Below, in pieces: positions 12,501 through 26,439 of a DNA stretch of 64,000 nt. The notes beneath the pieces are model-generated. The model saw only the letters and a program-made list of their open reading frames with translations. It had not been told where the DNA came from and did no database searches. How positions within the stretch are numbered: position 1 is the first letter of the stretch; the number at the start of each line of letters is the position of its first letter. The stretch is taken from positions 26,788,505 to 26,852,504 of the forward strand of contig OZ029917.1 in NCBI GenBank assembly GCA_964023275.1, written 5' to 3'. The DNA is from Norana najaformis (lineage: Eukaryota > Annelida > Clitellata > Crassiclitellata > Hormogastridae). The position numbers were made by a program, and so were the translations under genes.

Positions 12501-14448
12501 TTCAGTTTGCAGTGGGTTAAGGAGGAGTTATTAGCTACCATCCTAGACTAGTACTCCTTAAAGGCATTGGACAACAGCTGTACCGATGAGTGACAAGACA
12601 AACTGTCAAATGAAATGTAGATTTGAGTAACAGTATTTTGGCATTGCATCATTTATGAAATTGACAGTTCGTTGTCGTGCCACGTGACCTGTAGGGAAAG
12701 CTTTTTATTTTGTTGGATTTCTGATGTGTTGATTGTCACTAAGAAGTTATGTCAACTCAGAACCACACCTCTCAGTAGCATTCTTGGTAAAGGCTTTTTA
12801 TAAATGAGAGGTTCTCTCACCTCACCTTGGCATGGTTTTTGATATGCTACCATATTTCCATAGAATTACAAAGCACTAACATATGCTGATGATAGTGTCA
12901 TTTAAACCAGTTAACTTTGTGGATACTAACTAATAATTAATTGATGTTTATGTTACCCCCATCTGTTTTGTTTCATCCATGGAATTTGTGATTTTAGTTT
13001 TTATTCTTGATAGATCATGATGCATTGGGCCAAGACGTGCAGTCGAAGCTCTGGTTTACTTACAGAAAAGGTTTCTCGGCCATTGGTGAGATGTTGGCAG
13101 ATGATTCAGTTTGATCAGTAACCATGAAATTATTTGACATTGATTTTGCTAAGCTTTTGTTTCTGCTCGTTGTGCAGACATGAATATTAGTGAGACTGCT
13201 CAAACTGTAAGATGATTTTGACATCAATTTTAGCTTCTAGCTGCCACTGTTTGCTTAGCTGGAATGAGCTTTGTGGCATAGAATGAGTTTATGACATTAG
13301 AATGCCTGATGCAATAATTAAAAAACTTCAAGCAGTTGCCTAATGCACAATTTTTGGGTGTTATTTGCTCTTACAATTTTCATATTTAATTCAGTTAGTT
13401 TTCTACCAATTTTAAAATGTGGGCTGACAGTGCTGATACTATATTAGTTTAACAAATCTATCCTCAGTCTTGATTTGAATAAAAAAGTTCATCTGAAAGA
13501 CCAGCAGGTTAAAACAAATTCAGATCTAAATATTCTGAGTTTTTAAATTTTGAATTTGAAATAAATCATTGATGGTTCAGTGGCAAGAGACAAATTTTAA
13601 ATCAGTAAAGCTAAGACAGATGCATTCTACATAAAACTGATTAGGTTCTCATTTCTTCAACACTCAAAAGTAGTCATGAGAAGCAGATGCAAAGTCATTT
13701 AGGCAGAGTAGATCAGGTTAAATTATATAATTGAAGACTGTGGTTGGCAACCCACCAGAAGTGAGTGCTCTTTAAGATTGGAGATCCTTGCTTATAGCCA
13801 CATTGGTGAGTTGATCACTGATGACTGCATTCAGAAAGATGAGAAGTAATTACAGAACTATGGTACTTTGTAGGATATGAGTGGCACACAGGTGGATGCT
13901 AAAGCCTTAAAACTGTACTGCTGGGTTTCGTCGAAATTGACTTTGGAGCCATTTAGACCTGATTTGTTGGTTATTCCGTAGATGTATTTACTATAAAGTA
14001 TCGTCTTTTCACTTCTTTGTTGAGGTTTGAATCCTTACATGTCATGCTAAAGTGACACTTGCAAAACCTTTAGCTTTAGAACTCACCACTGGGTTCTGTT
14101 AGTATTGACTTTGGAGCCATTAGACCTAATATTTTGGTTATTATGTGTCATGTGGGTTTGTTTCTGGCTGTTTCTAGGGGGCTCTGGACCAACTTCAGAT
14201 GTCGGTTGGGGATGCATGTTGCGATGTGGTCAGATGATGCTGGCTCAGACACTCATCAACCGTCATCTCACTAGAGGTTTTCTTTCTTGTATATTTTTTC
14301 TTTCTTTAGTGTTATGTCATATTGTTTACTTTCCTGTAGTTTCTTTCATTTTCATTTATTGTTACATTATGTAGATGTTGGTCATGGGGTGAGGTATAGT
14401 GTAGATGATGAATGTGACATTAGTGTTAATTCAGGTGATGGTGCAGAA

Positions 14449-14500
<52 letters not shown>

Positions 14501-17500
14501 TAAAACTGTGTAAAAGATGCATTGCTTGTGGTAGGTTTTTAATTAAAGGCATTGTATGAGTGCTATAATTTAAAGAAATAGTGTGACTTGGATAGTAATG
14601 ATCAGGAAATACAACTGAGGATTAAAAATTAAATTAAAATTAAATTAAATTAGGTTAAATGTTTTCTGGATTTAGACTGGATATGGAAAGCCGGTCACTA
14701 TGAGCCAAAGTATTTTGAAATTCTGAGAATGTTTCTAGACAGGAAGGACTGCTGCTATTCTATTCATCAGATTGGTAAGTACAGAGATACTAGTTCCTTC
14801 AGTTTCTTCAGTTCAAAAGGTCAGGTAACTGGTAATTGCTCATTTACTTCTTCACAAATGCTGTCAAGTCAACACTGGTAATGTTAGGCACTTTCATTAC
14901 TTCAGAGGTGCCATCCCAGATTTTAAGGATAATTCCACTAGAGTATAAACAAAATTGCAACATTACAGCAACTGGCTTCTTTTCCTTATGTTCTTATGGC
15001 TTGACTGTGTGTCTGGATATTCATATAGCACCATTTAAGATTCTCTCAATGGTGCTGAGAGGTTCTTATCAAATTTGATTAAAAACAGGATTGTAACTAT
15101 TGTTCAGCATGCTTCCAAAGGTATACCATGAAAACTAATCCAAGCTCACATCTTTTTCATTTTATTATGTGGAACAATAGTTCTTTCTGGAATGCTGGAG
15201 TGTTGACCCATGGGTTGGGGTTAAAGCCCTACCAGGACAGAGAGGGATATTTCATCATTTCTGTTTCGGTGGCAAAAACTGCTGTAAAATTGGTTCTTGA
15301 CTGCACGTTGTCAATGGGAAAAGGGTGAAGGAGGGAACTGGTATGAATTCACTAGCCTAACCATATCTATAACCGTTTCAGGCTTGGCTTTAACAGACTA
15401 CTAGGTAAAAATTAAAGGTTACCTCCTTGCATGTATGCCTCAAGAAATTCCTCAGAAGCATGGTCATAAGGTTTGATGGGTCTTTTTGACTGAAGTGCAG
15501 GCACGACTATAGCTGGCAAACAAGATACCGGTTTAATCCTTCCAACTTGCGTTGGTACTGACTAAGATTGCTCGCTGAGCTGGCAAACGTGCCAACAGAC
15601 CGCAAAACATTGAAAAGGGCCAAGTTGTTTCTTAACTTCAGTGTGTTTGCCAACTTTGTGTATACAGCACTAAGCTTTTTTATCTTCTTTTATCTTTTGC
15701 CTTTTTTTATTCCCAGATTTAGTTCAGAATACATGTTGGTTCTGTACACCTAAAAATGGTTCTTGCTCTAGAGGCAAACTCACTTTTTGTATCCACGATG
15801 TGATGCCACATTGTCCCAGTAGTTGGACGAAAGAAATTACCTTTGGCTAAAAAGCAGTTATTGCTGCCATGTGCTGCCGTCACTTTTTGAGTCTGAATTA
15901 ATGTTAAAACTCAGCCTGTAAAGTCCAGTTAAATTTTACATATGACGTCAGAAGTCTGAATTATTTTATGATTTTGTTGAAAAAAATTATCATGCTGTAT
16001 TTATAACTCTGCCAGTATTTAAGCTCTTGGGATAACAAGTTTAGCTTGAAAATGTTCACAAATTTGTTCTCTTATGTGTGTAAATCTATTTTGCGGACAA
16101 ATATTGAGAATATCTTCTGTTATCCTGAAAATATATACACTCACAATTTTTTATTTAAGTGGGCATTGTGTGATGAAGTTTTTAAAATTGTAAATAATGA
16201 CAATAGCTGTGTTAGTCTAATAATACTGAATAAAGTGGTTACCTTTTTCTTAAAATTGAATAATAAATGATCCCAAAAATCAAAAAATCCACATGCTTTC
16301 ATAATCTCCAATTTTGCATTTTAATGACTATTCCACAGCATGTTGATTTGAAAGCTTTTACAATTTTCTGGTTTCCCATGACTAGAGCTCTGTCTCTGAG
16401 TCACTTGTGAGGAGGTCATTTCACACAGGAACACTGGGGTTCTAGTCATTCAGCTGTTGGGTTGGGGATGTAGTAGCCTGCTGGCTATCTGGTCAGTTTC
16501 CAAGGGATAATAGTAGTATTAGGAATGCAAAGCTATATTATATGCATATAATATACAGATATAAATATATAAAATTATATATACTATGTTGTCTGTGCAT
16601 ACATAAACTTATTAATTTTTTTTCTGTATATATAAGATTAGATAATGATAGGCATATAAAGGCAGAACCAGTATCAGCTCAAATAAGACTGCATGTATTT
16701 AAAAATGGACAGCAGCGAGTAATAACAATTACTCAGACTGACGTCACTCAATTTTTCTAACAATGCTAGGCCTAGCCATGAGTCAGATCAATTTTATGAA
16801 GTTTAGTCATCGTGGTAGGTAATCCGCTGAAGTTCTGATTAAAACAACTTAAAAGGGTAAGCTGATAGCTGAAGAACAGTTCCTGAGAATGGGATCATGT
16901 GGCAACTAAGAAAGCTTACTGTCCTTGTATCTTATCTCCTGGTGAAACCTGATCAACAGTTTTCCATTGCATATGTATATATATGCGCAATTTTTAACAA
17001 AGCCTATAGATATATATTGTACAGTATATAAAATGTTATATACGTATAGCATATTAAAATCTAGAAAGAATATCCATCCTGTTCAATCAGACAGGCAATC
17101 AGATATAGCCATTTGAACTGGTGTAACATTTGGGTAATGTGTCAGTCAGAACTCAGAGCTCAGGGCATTGACTTTGCTACAGCCAATAAACTGTTTTCGA
17201 GGTACAAATACTTTAAATTTTCAATCTTAAAGACTGCCATTTCGAACGGCCTTGGCTTGATTATTTTTAGTGTGGTCATTTGAGAATGGTGTAGTTTGTC
17301 AGCCATTGTCAGACAAGTTAAATGAGTAATTACTGTGGTTGGCTGATGACTTCTCAGCCACTGCCGGCTTCACATGTTTAATAGCTGCCTATTTGCATCT
17401 TTTGGCTTCATCCCTTCTGAAAAGGCATAATGTTTAGAAAATTTTATTGCTTTTGGACCGTATATTGCCTAATTAATATTCATAATAGAGTAGTCAAGAA

Positions 17501-20500
17501 AGAAGGTCTTATTTATGACTCATAACAGTGGAAAACATAAGGACACGCATCTGGGTTTTCCTATGAAATGACCTCATTCAGAGTTCATGTTCATGGCTAA
17601 ACGTTGTTCAAAACTGTAGATTTTACAATATTAAGCAGAGTAACAGTGGTCTGTCGGTAACGCGTTTGGTCAATGGTCATGTGGTTATGGGGTCGGCCCT
17701 GTGTAATGACCCTGGGCAAGTTGTTTGTGCACACCTTGTCACCAAGCAGCAAGCTGTATAATTTGGTACCGGCATAAGCTTGGAAGTAAATGGCCCAGTG
17801 TCCAGGGCCTTAGGATTCATCCATTGCTGGCTCAAGGGCTTAAAGAAAAGGAAATGAGCACCTCCTCTATGTCCCATTTGTGGGATACTTTACTTTTTTA
17901 ACATGTTTTTTAACAGCACACCAAAAGAAATCATCTTTTTGAAACACATTAGTACTCGAACAGATTTTTTTAACAATCCAGTGTTTTCCCGAGTTTTTAG
18001 TTGTCGACTATTGCACCTACCTAGTGAAATCTGGCAATGGATAAATGTGCCACTAAAAGAATTTACAGTTTTTATCTGATGACTTGTTGGTACCTGCTGA
18101 TAATTCATTACTTTAACCTTTTTTTGAAGAATTAATAATGCTGTTTTGTTTTTTGGTTTTAGCAAGCATGGGTGCATCTGAAGGCAAGGCTGTTGGTGAA
18201 TGGTTTGGACCAAACACAGTGGTTCAAGTGTTGAGGTGCATTTTTGACAAGTTTTGCATTCTAAAAGTCTCCTTTACATCTGGTAATTCATGCTGGCATC
18301 ATAAAAACTGAATGCAGCTGGAAAGGATTCCTTCAGAATTTTTAGTTGGAGGCTCTTGCAATTTTCTCGAAACATGATTACATTACCACAGTGCTTAGTT
18401 AGATCTTACAGCTTGCAAGGGTTAATATCAAAACAGTGGCATTTTGTGGAAGATGCTCTGTGGTCACTTGGATACACCTGGAATATTGTAACTGCAAACT
18501 CCTTGAACTGATAATCATCCTAAGCATGTGATTGCCTCTCTCTGGTTTTCTTGCCCAACTGAGAATCGGCCTGGATCAATTTCAGGTCCATGCTTTTGGA
18601 TCTTCTCCAGAGCCTCGTGAACAAGTTATCTTAAGATGAAGTTACACATGTGGGCTTTAGTGTTGCGAACTCTATACATAGAAATTTAATGTTGATAATA
18701 AGTAGAATGAACTTGGCTGCCATTGTTATGGGAGAAGTAAATATTTTGCATAGCTTTGACACTGTGTTGACAATGTTTGTTTTTTATATGAATTTTTTAC
18801 AGAAAGCTTGCAGTCTATGACAAATGGAGTGAGTTAGTTATACATGTTGCGATGGACAATTCAGTCATAATCGAAGATATATGTAAGATTTGGATTATTT
18901 GGTTTTTTCATTGTGTTGTAATATGTTGGACATGAATAACTCAGTGCAACCCAATATAAATTTCTAACTCCTTCCAATCACTCTCTCTTTCATTGTCTCT
19001 GTGAACATCGTGTGCATGACCCTTACGAGGTGTGCATGCAGAGTGCTGCATTGCTAAACTCCGAATGGTTGTGAAGTTAACGTATCGTGTTTTACGACAG
19101 CAGTAACTGAGAAGATTTTACAGAGCCCTACAACTATTGATATATTTACCTATGTTGCTATTTATGGTTGAAGACATGTCTGGTCGCATTACTGTTTGGT
19201 TATATTACAATTACGTTACCTTTCATAAGAAGTGCTTTGTGTGTGCAATATGAAATTGGCATGTTGATGGGACAGACATGCTCTGTGGTGTGTCAAGAAA
19301 CAACGGTTGAACAAGTTTACTTGACTGTTACATGCTCTCAATGTGGTAAAGAGTGGTGTGCAGGGAGATTGCTGAGGTGGTGGAAAAAACTCTCTTGAGT
19401 TTGAACAACAATGTGTCATACAAAGTGTGATATATTGTCAAGCCATGTAACTGTAAGGAAAGGTTGTTGAGCTGTTGGATTGCTGTTGTCATGTTTGCAG
19501 TGAAGCCTAAATATCCTTCTGCCCAGACACTGCATCTGGTGACTGTTGATGAGAAAATATTTATGTGTACCTTACTTTATTTCTTATAGCAGCAAACAAT
19601 GCTTGCATGAAGAAATATTGTTTTTATGTGTAAAGGCTCTATATGTGTTTGTATGTATTTGTTTTCTTGAAAGAGTATGTTTTCAGCCTTTCACCACAAT
19701 TTCGATATGTATCCTCTTAATCTGACATTATGCTGTCTAGCCATTTAATCACTGAGGGCAAGTTTTACTTTGTTGGATGGCTGTTGCCATGTTTGAACTT
19801 AAGCCAAAAGACCGGTCAGCCCCAGAACCTCACAAGATTATGTTTGATGACAGCTTATTATGAGTTGGTTACTCTACCAGCCATATAACAAATATTACTC
19901 TGTATCAGTAACGAGTCTGCTTTTGGTATTGTGTTTTAGGCAAGTTGTGTGAAACGAATGAACAACTTGGCTCAAGTTCTAGTAATTCTGTTATTTTATC
20001 AAAATTTCGGCTATCTCAGCCAGCAGGAACATTGAGCTCACTTGGGGAGAAGTTGAGCAGTCATGAGCAAGTTAACGGATCCCCTGGAAAAGACAAATTT
20101 AATGACAAACAAAAGGGGGAAAACACCTCGTCAACAGCATACAAGGGTTGGCGGCCTTTGTTGCTAGTCATTCCATTGCGACTTGGATTAACAGAAATCA
20201 ATTCAACTTACTTCAATGCTGTTAAAGTTAGTGCCTATTTTTTGCTATTGTTTGATTTAACTACTTCTCGATTATGCATTTGCCTGTTAATTTGTTGTCC
20301 ATTGTCAGTTACTTCTTCAGATTGGTTGGTCAACTGATGGATTGCATTGACATTATATGCATCTGTCAGATTCAGTGAATTCTGATGTACATCATTGCTT
20401 GAGATAACATGCAACAGCACTAGATATGCTGGAGCCCTTGTGATGCTGTTTTTTAAGCTTCATAAAAACACCGCACTAGAGGTCATACTCTAAAAGTTAA

Positions 20501-23500
20501 TTAAAATTTGATGCCATGTCCCTGACTACATTCTATCTGAATTTGTATTATAATGATGCATGTTGCTCATGGAGTCGAGCATGAAGTCGTAAGATACGAC
20601 TTGTCATGGATACCTGTGAACTTCATTGTGTCTGGTCTGCATTTTGATCATGATCTATAATAATTCACAAGTCAGCATCATTTAATGAACAGCTGCTGAT
20701 GGTTGGATAACTTAACTTTCTCTTAGTTTACATGACTTGGTCATTTCTGTCTTTTTTGTAGTCTTGCTTTGAGTTGAAACAATCCGTCGGTATAATTGGT
20801 GGAAAACCAAGTCATGCTCATTGGTTCATTGGTTACACAGGTGAGGTTGAATTGTGGATCTTCCTGAGATCCAGACCTAGTTTCATCTTGATTTTACTGC
20901 TGTTTCTCTCTTTTCCATACACGTATCTAGTTTTACTGCTTGGCATGTTGACATGCCCCACACGTTTTAAACAGGTTGATTCACGGCATGCTTAGGGTGG
21001 TTGTCTGCTGCCTTCTTTCCAGCACAAGAACACAACTGCACCATGCCCTCGCTGTAACATGGGATTCGGGATCTGTACTGAAAGAAGAGTTTGCTTGTGA
21101 GTCCTTCTCATCAAGGGTCGCTGGCGAACACAGGTCTCCTTTCAGGATATGGTGGCGAGCGGTGCTATTGATCAGAGGCTTTATCTTCGGGTAGAAACTT
21201 CTCCCTTTCGCCATCCGATCAGCGTCCCTCTGTACCATCTCTATCTTTCTCTCTCTCACTGTCTCTTTCTCTCACTCTCTCGTTTACCTTCACCTGTCAA
21301 TCACGGGCGTCCTCTCCGCCTCTCGTTAATGACATCCTTGGCTGTTCCCCAGTGTTCCGTACGAATTAATTACACAAAGACATAAGCTAAATTATCCGAC
21401 ATAATACGATCTACAATATGCAAAAACCTAAAATCCTCATTGTTTTCGAAATTTTCACTACAGGATTCATGTCAAGTTCTGCTTTATGGTTAGGGCTGCA
21501 TAAAACTGAAATGGTATTTTACGGCCAAAATTTCAGCACGTGTTTATGTAGCTGTGTACTTGCAGGTTGTTTTATCCAAGTTCATGCTATATCAACATGT
21601 GTTGTAGTGGGGGTGCAGTGTATTCACTGCAAATTTTTCTGAGGCTTGTATTCATTCCAAGAACCTGTTGTCTCGTGATGATGTAATTTAATGATTATAC
21701 GAGTGGTTTCTATTCGTGGATTTGGTAAACTTTTGTGGTGATTGCTTATGGATCAACCTTTCATCTCTGTGTCTGGGGTCCCAGTAACGGCATGTTTGTA
21801 ACATTGATAATTTGCTGTTGAGCCGACAAGTTCTGTTGATGGAGTCATCATCATCATAAATCTACGGGTCCGATGCCATTCTCACTATGTTCCTCCACTG
21901 TTGTCTTTCCAGTGCGTCATGGCTCAGCTCCTGAAGTGATGCTCCACACCATTTGATTATGTCGTCTACCCATTCTTTATGGGGTCATCCTCTCTTGCTT
22001 GGGCCATCCATCATTCCGAACACTAATGTCTTAATCTTCCTATCGTTACTCATTCTGCATATGTGACCAAATAATCCCAGTGCCCTCTGAATTATCTTTT
22101 GCATCAAGTTCTCTTTGAGATGTATCCGTCTGTATAGCTCTGCATTGCCCACTTTTTTGTGTCCATCTTATTTTCATAATCTTCCTATAGCATTTTCTCT
22201 CGAAGGCCAGTATCCTTCTTTCCATGTCTTTCGTTATTACCCAAGCCTCACATCCATATTGACGTGCTGCTGAAAACACGTTTCAGAATGCTGCTTTTTT
22301 GTGTCCAGTTTTATGGCTTTGCTTTTGCAGATCTTATCCATAGCTTTCAGTGTTGCTGTTGCCTTTGCAGTTCTGACTAGTACTTCTTTCCTACTGTCCA
22401 AGGCATATATCATATTACATCCAAGGTATGTAAACTTTTCAACATTTTCTAACTGAATGCCATCCACAACCATCTTCTGCGTTAAATTCTTTTGCCAAAT
22501 ACTATTGTTTTTTAATAAAAATTCATGGTAAGGCCATATCTCTATCCTTCTTCTTTCAGTGTTTGTACTATGTACTTCAATTGTTCATCTTCTCCATTCA
22601 GGTCAGTAACATCAGCAAAGCAAAGATTATTCATCCTTACACCGCTGACTGATACTCCTTCATCGTTTTTCTTGATCTTTTCCAGTGCTTTTTCTAGGTG
22701 CATGATGAAAACACTTGGTGATATTGGATCACCCTGTCTTGTACCTCTGCTAGTGTCAAACCAAACTCCAGTTTTGCCACACACTCTGACCGCTGCTTTT
22801 GCATTGCTGTTGATTTCCTTCGGTAGATGAGTCAATTTATTATCCATGCCATACGATACCAAGACCGCCCATGTTAACTCTGATCAATGCTATTGAAAAC
22901 CTTTTTGAAGTCTACGAAGCAGTTACAGATTTTCTTGTTCTTTCTTCTGGCTTTTTTCCTATCAGTCTTAGTGCTACTATCTGTTTGTACAGTACTTCTA
23001 TCTCTTCTAAACCCTGCGTGCTTCTCTGCAAGATGTTCTTCAATCTGGCTCCAAAGCCGTTCTGTTAATGTCATCATCAGTACTTTACCAAGGTGACTTA
23101 TCGGTGCGATAGTTCTATAATTATTGCATTCTAGTGCATTTTCTTTCTTGTGAAGAACAACTACAATTGACTTCTTCCATTTCTCCAGCACTTGTCCTTC
23201 TTTCCATACTGCATTGCAAAGCTTGTGTATCTCCTGTATCATGATATATCCTCCATTTTTATCATCTCGCTTGTTATACCATAGTTGACCAAACTTTTCA
23301 TTTTCTGCTTCGGTCTAAAAATCCGTCCACCCTGGGATCATGCCTCTGAGGACCACTGTTGATGGAGGCATGTAACAAAGATCAGTTGCCTTACTTACCT
23401 TAATTATTCATTACTTTACCTATCCAGTACACATGCCATTAATCATGGTACAGCAAAGTCTGGTCATGAATCTAGTCAGATTGCAGGAGGCAATATATTG

Positions 23501-25514
23501 ACGTGGAAAGACAGGAGGAGATACTGGCAGATAAGCTTGCCAAAAAGAAGCATATATACTGGTAAGCAGTGAGGATAGACAGTGATGCATGGGAAGAGAG
23601 ATGCTGGGAGCATGATGCAAAAGTTAGCTTTTAAACAGTTTTAGTACTTGATGATATGGTGGGTTGTTGTGTTACATTTGATTTCTTTAATCCATTTTCT
23701 GCTTGAAACTTTATTGCATTGCAGTGGTGAATTTATACCATGTTGCTTGCAGACAAATATTTGTAAATTAGATCCATGTAAAAAATATGTTTAATTTTCT
23801 AAATTGACTTATGTCTCTACATGCACGGTATTGAATGCTTTATGGAAGGCTTTTTCACTGACCATTTTTGTTGCTTTTGGTAATTACTGCAGCAGAACAA
23901 TGCTCTTAAAACTGATGCCATTTCAAGTGCTAACCACTAAAAATCCTGGAAACTTTGTAAATACCTTTTACTTTAGACAAAGTGGGTTTTTGTTCTCTTT
24001 GGCAAACCATTTGTTTAATTTTTCCTAAATTAGGTGATCAGTTGTTCTACCTGGATCCCCATACTGTTCAGCCATTTGTGGACTTGTCGGGGAGAGATGA
24101 GAATGATGAGTCATTCCACTGTCGCCATCCATGTAGCATGGACATCACCGAACTCGATCCTTCAATAGCAGTTGTGAGTTTACAGCCTTTACAGCCATTT
24201 TATTAACAACCTTTTAGCCAAAATGCCACTTGACTTGAACAGACCCTAGCCAAAATGTATATGCCACTTGTGAAAATCATGATGTTCCTATTCAAACCAG
24301 GGTCTGTCTTCTTGATTTTGAACCTTGTAAATCATAATAACAATAGTAAGTTCTTGCATCTCGACACTGATGTTGAGTAGTTAGTTCTTTGCATCTGTGA
24401 GTAGAAAATATCAGTAAGTGCAAATTTATTGGAAACTGAATTTATCCAAAACGATTTTGATTCACTTTTAATTGCTTTCACTGAAAGACCAATAATTAAT
24501 ATAAGAAACAAGTGTCTCATTTTGCCTTAACTGATTACTGATGTTTACTGAACAGTTTTGTCATAAGGTAGGAAGATATGTTTGTAAAATAAGCAGATTA
24601 TCATGACTGGGTGTGGCAGACAAGATTTCTTCTGTTCTGCCATTAAAGTCCAAGACACATTTTTGTGGTTTGACAGTCACCAGAGCAAATATTGTTTGAA
24701 AGAAGCTGCCTAGAAGCACAGCAACAAGCTTCATCATTCTCAGTGTGTTAATTTGCTGCTAAAATTTGTTTGTTAAGGGCTTCTACTGTGGAAGTAAGGA
24801 AGAGTTTGATGACCTTTGTTTGAAAATAAACAAATTCATTATTGCTGGAGCAAAGACTCCAATCTTTGAACTGCATGCAAAGAGACCTGCACATTTCCCC
24901 CCGATTCAGCCGTATTGCCTTGACAAGATCTCCAAAAAATCTTCTACAGGTCAGTCAGGACTCACAAGAACTGAGATCACTGCTTAGATTGTACATTAAA
25001 TAAGTTTAGCTAATTCTAGTAGACAAGATGGGAAAAATTAGAATCATGAAGAAAAAATTATGGTAATGACTATGGTGAGAATGATGCTGACAATGATGAT
25101 GATAGCTACTGCCACTGCATTTTATGCATGATGTTATCAGGTTTTTCAGTGTTTGCATTTCTTAGCACTGACTTTGGCTATCAATATAAACTAGTGGTAA
25201 ATTCTGTTCTGTCATTTAGATTAATTTAAATATTACAATCTGTATGACAATATCAGTCTCATTTTGCATATTCTGATCAAAATAAATATTAACAAATCCA
25301 CTGCTACTGCTGTGTAGTTTTCTCTGTAGAAAACACTGTAATACAGTTTGTAATTACACTTGACTTGAATAGTATCACTCAAATATCTCCAGAACTGCTT
25401 TAGTAGTTCTAATTATTTCTGAAAGTACAAGCAGTTGTAGTTATTGTTGCTTTTTGTGTTGTAGTGGGTGACAAACGTCAGACAGACACAGACGATGAAT
25501 ATGAAATCTTGTGA
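9526..25514 (+). CDS. ATG4: ATG4 cysteine protease (autophagin), 12 exons
   Basis: Processes the C-terminus of ATG8/LC3 proteins and removes them from phosphatidylethanolamine in autophagy; a cytosolic peptidase of family C54. Exons by phase: 9526-9544 (less certain), 11446-11553, 13014-13085, 14178-14276, 14676-14774, 18163-18235, 18803-18882, 19940-20226, 20762-20840, 24034-24173, 24778-24949 and 25465-25514. They sum to 1278 nt with no stop, giving 425 residues, close to ATG4A/B length. Landmarks are KLWFTYRKGF (about 54), SDVGWGCML with the catalytic Cys at about 79, YSIHQI, GEWFGPNTV, WRPLLLVIPLRLGL, GGKPSHAHWF, YLDPHTVQ with catalytic Asp about 313 and His about 315, and DESFHC. The protein ends in DDEYEIL, a LIR-like ATG8-binding motif like that of ATG4B. 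A low-complexity loop occupies about residues 190-250. A possible AATAAA lies at 25777. The gene appears functional. Confidence 0.95.
9546..11445. other. ATG4 intron 1: no gene seen
   Basis: AT-rich sequence with short open frames only and no recognisable protein. I see no clear repeat boundary. Confidence 0.5.
11780..12480 (-). mobile_element. L2/CR1-like LINE fragment in ATG4 intron 2
   Basis: In descending coordinates the minus strand reads LNPLQTEFLLLGTPNQ, then an LADAACNLGIAFDS block, then the RT-thumb region (SARLDFCNSLLAAITKSNMQ, NPVLKSL), and then an eroded C-terminal tail down to about 11780. This is the standard L2-type order, with stops and frame changes. It lies antisense within the host gene. 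Confidence 0.75.
14447..14500. repeat. (GAT)n trinucleotide microsatellite in ATG4 intron
   Basis: About 17 GAT repeats lie between the 14178 and 14676 exons. The Asp run they would encode is outside the gene's reading frame and intronic. Confidence 0.95.
15005..15560 (+). repeat. Repeat debris in ATG4 intron 5
   Basis: 15005-15075 resembles the LINE tails at 860-930 and 6845-6930 (TCTGGATATTCATATAGC..., AGAGGTTCTTA). 15415-15560 resembles the repeat at 5285-5480. The rest of 15560-17640 is AT-rich and carries nothing I can identify. Confidence 0.4.
17641..17885 (+). mobile_element. tRNA-derived SINE (ATG4 intron 5)
   Basis: The head, gtggtctgtcggtaacgcgt, is followed by GGTTATGGGGTCGG as an A/B-box-like tRNA half. 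Next comes the typical SINE body motif GACCCTGGGCAAGTTGTT and a tail with GGAAATGAGCACCTCCTCTA. 50770-50950 shares the head and the GGGCAAGTTG body. 49230-49375 shares the tail. Confidence 0.6.
21218..21290. repeat. Pyrimidine (TC)n tract in ATG4 intron
   Basis: Imperfect TCTCTC run between exons 20762-20840 and 24034-24173. Confidence 0.7.
21846..23330 (-). mobile_element. RTE-like LINE, inactive, antisense in ATG4 intron
   Basis: The minus strand reads, with frameshifts, as the reverse transcriptase part of a non-LTR element. From 23242 downward it runs EGQVLEKWKKSIVVVLHKK, NNYRTIAPISHLGKVL, AGFRRDRST, GTRQGDPISPSVF and LCFADVTDL, then GCEAWVITKDMERRI and a C-terminus reaching a (GAT/ATG)n tail near 21850. 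The catalytic FADD box is FADV here, so the second catalytic Asp is lost. Together with the frameshifts this makes it dead. The 5' half (endonuclease) is absent. RTE is my best clade guess. Confidence 0.8.
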
Positions 25515-26439
25515 TGAATGACATTTTGCAATGTTGCAGACAAATGTCATGTACAACTAGCATATTTAATAGTCGATGCGGAAACAAAATTTCGCATTTC
25601 TTTGACGTTTTCTGTGTTCTATCTGTCCGTGATGTTAGTTCAGAAGTTCTCTTCATAATAATTCTGCATCATGTAACTTCTTTTGACAGATATTTACAAA
25701 GTAATCTGATGAACAGTTGTTTTCAAATACACTGCATTCTCTGCACCCCTCTCCATTCTGTCTTGGCTGCTGTTGTAATAAATTACACTGATTTTTCTGT
25801 GATACCAAATGTATGGCTTATTCAGTCATTCAGTTCATTGTCTTTTTTGCTTCATCTTCTTGGGACACATATTGCCCTCACAGTGTGTATGTCACCAGAC
25901 ATCATCCAAATAGGTCTGTCCAATTTTGGTTTCAGCACTAAAATTAGCAAGATCAGTATTTTTCTGCCAAAGTTTTGCTTCAATTACATTAGGAACAGAA
26001 ACTCTGCACTTGCTATTGACCAAAAGCGTAACAGTTTTTGTTATAGACAAGAAGCATCCTGGTGTTTATTTGGCATTAGCAGGCTAATTTGGTAGATTTT
26101 TTCATGCTCAAAATTTCTTAGTCCTAGAAAGTACATCCAGTCCTGTCCTAGCAGAGGCATTGAAAATTAATGTGTATTATTGAAAGTGTTTGTTTACCCC
26201 TAATTCTTCCAACTGATCATGAAGGGATTAAATTCAGAGTTTCGATTGCTTTACGTTTTGAGCTGTCTTGGTTCATGTTGATGTAAATAACTCTAGGCTG
26301 TTGAACACTGTGCAATGTTGCCTCTGGCTCTTGCTCTTGCTTTGTTTCTGTCCCATTAGGCCGGGCAAAATTTGTGTGCATGTAATTATGTTTACCTGGT
26401 ATTCCTGTGGGTCAGCAGCACTTAGTGTAAATGTAAATG

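Noticed and set aside
14287..14559. Frame with a run of Asp
   Set aside because: It comes from a (GAT)n microsatellite inside an ATG4 intron and is not in phase with flanking exons.
25511..26095. 194-codon plus-strand frame right after ATG4
   Set aside because: It begins at a non-ATG codon overlapping the ATG4 stop, lacks family motifs and probably lies in the 3' UTR (AATAAA at 25777 inside it).
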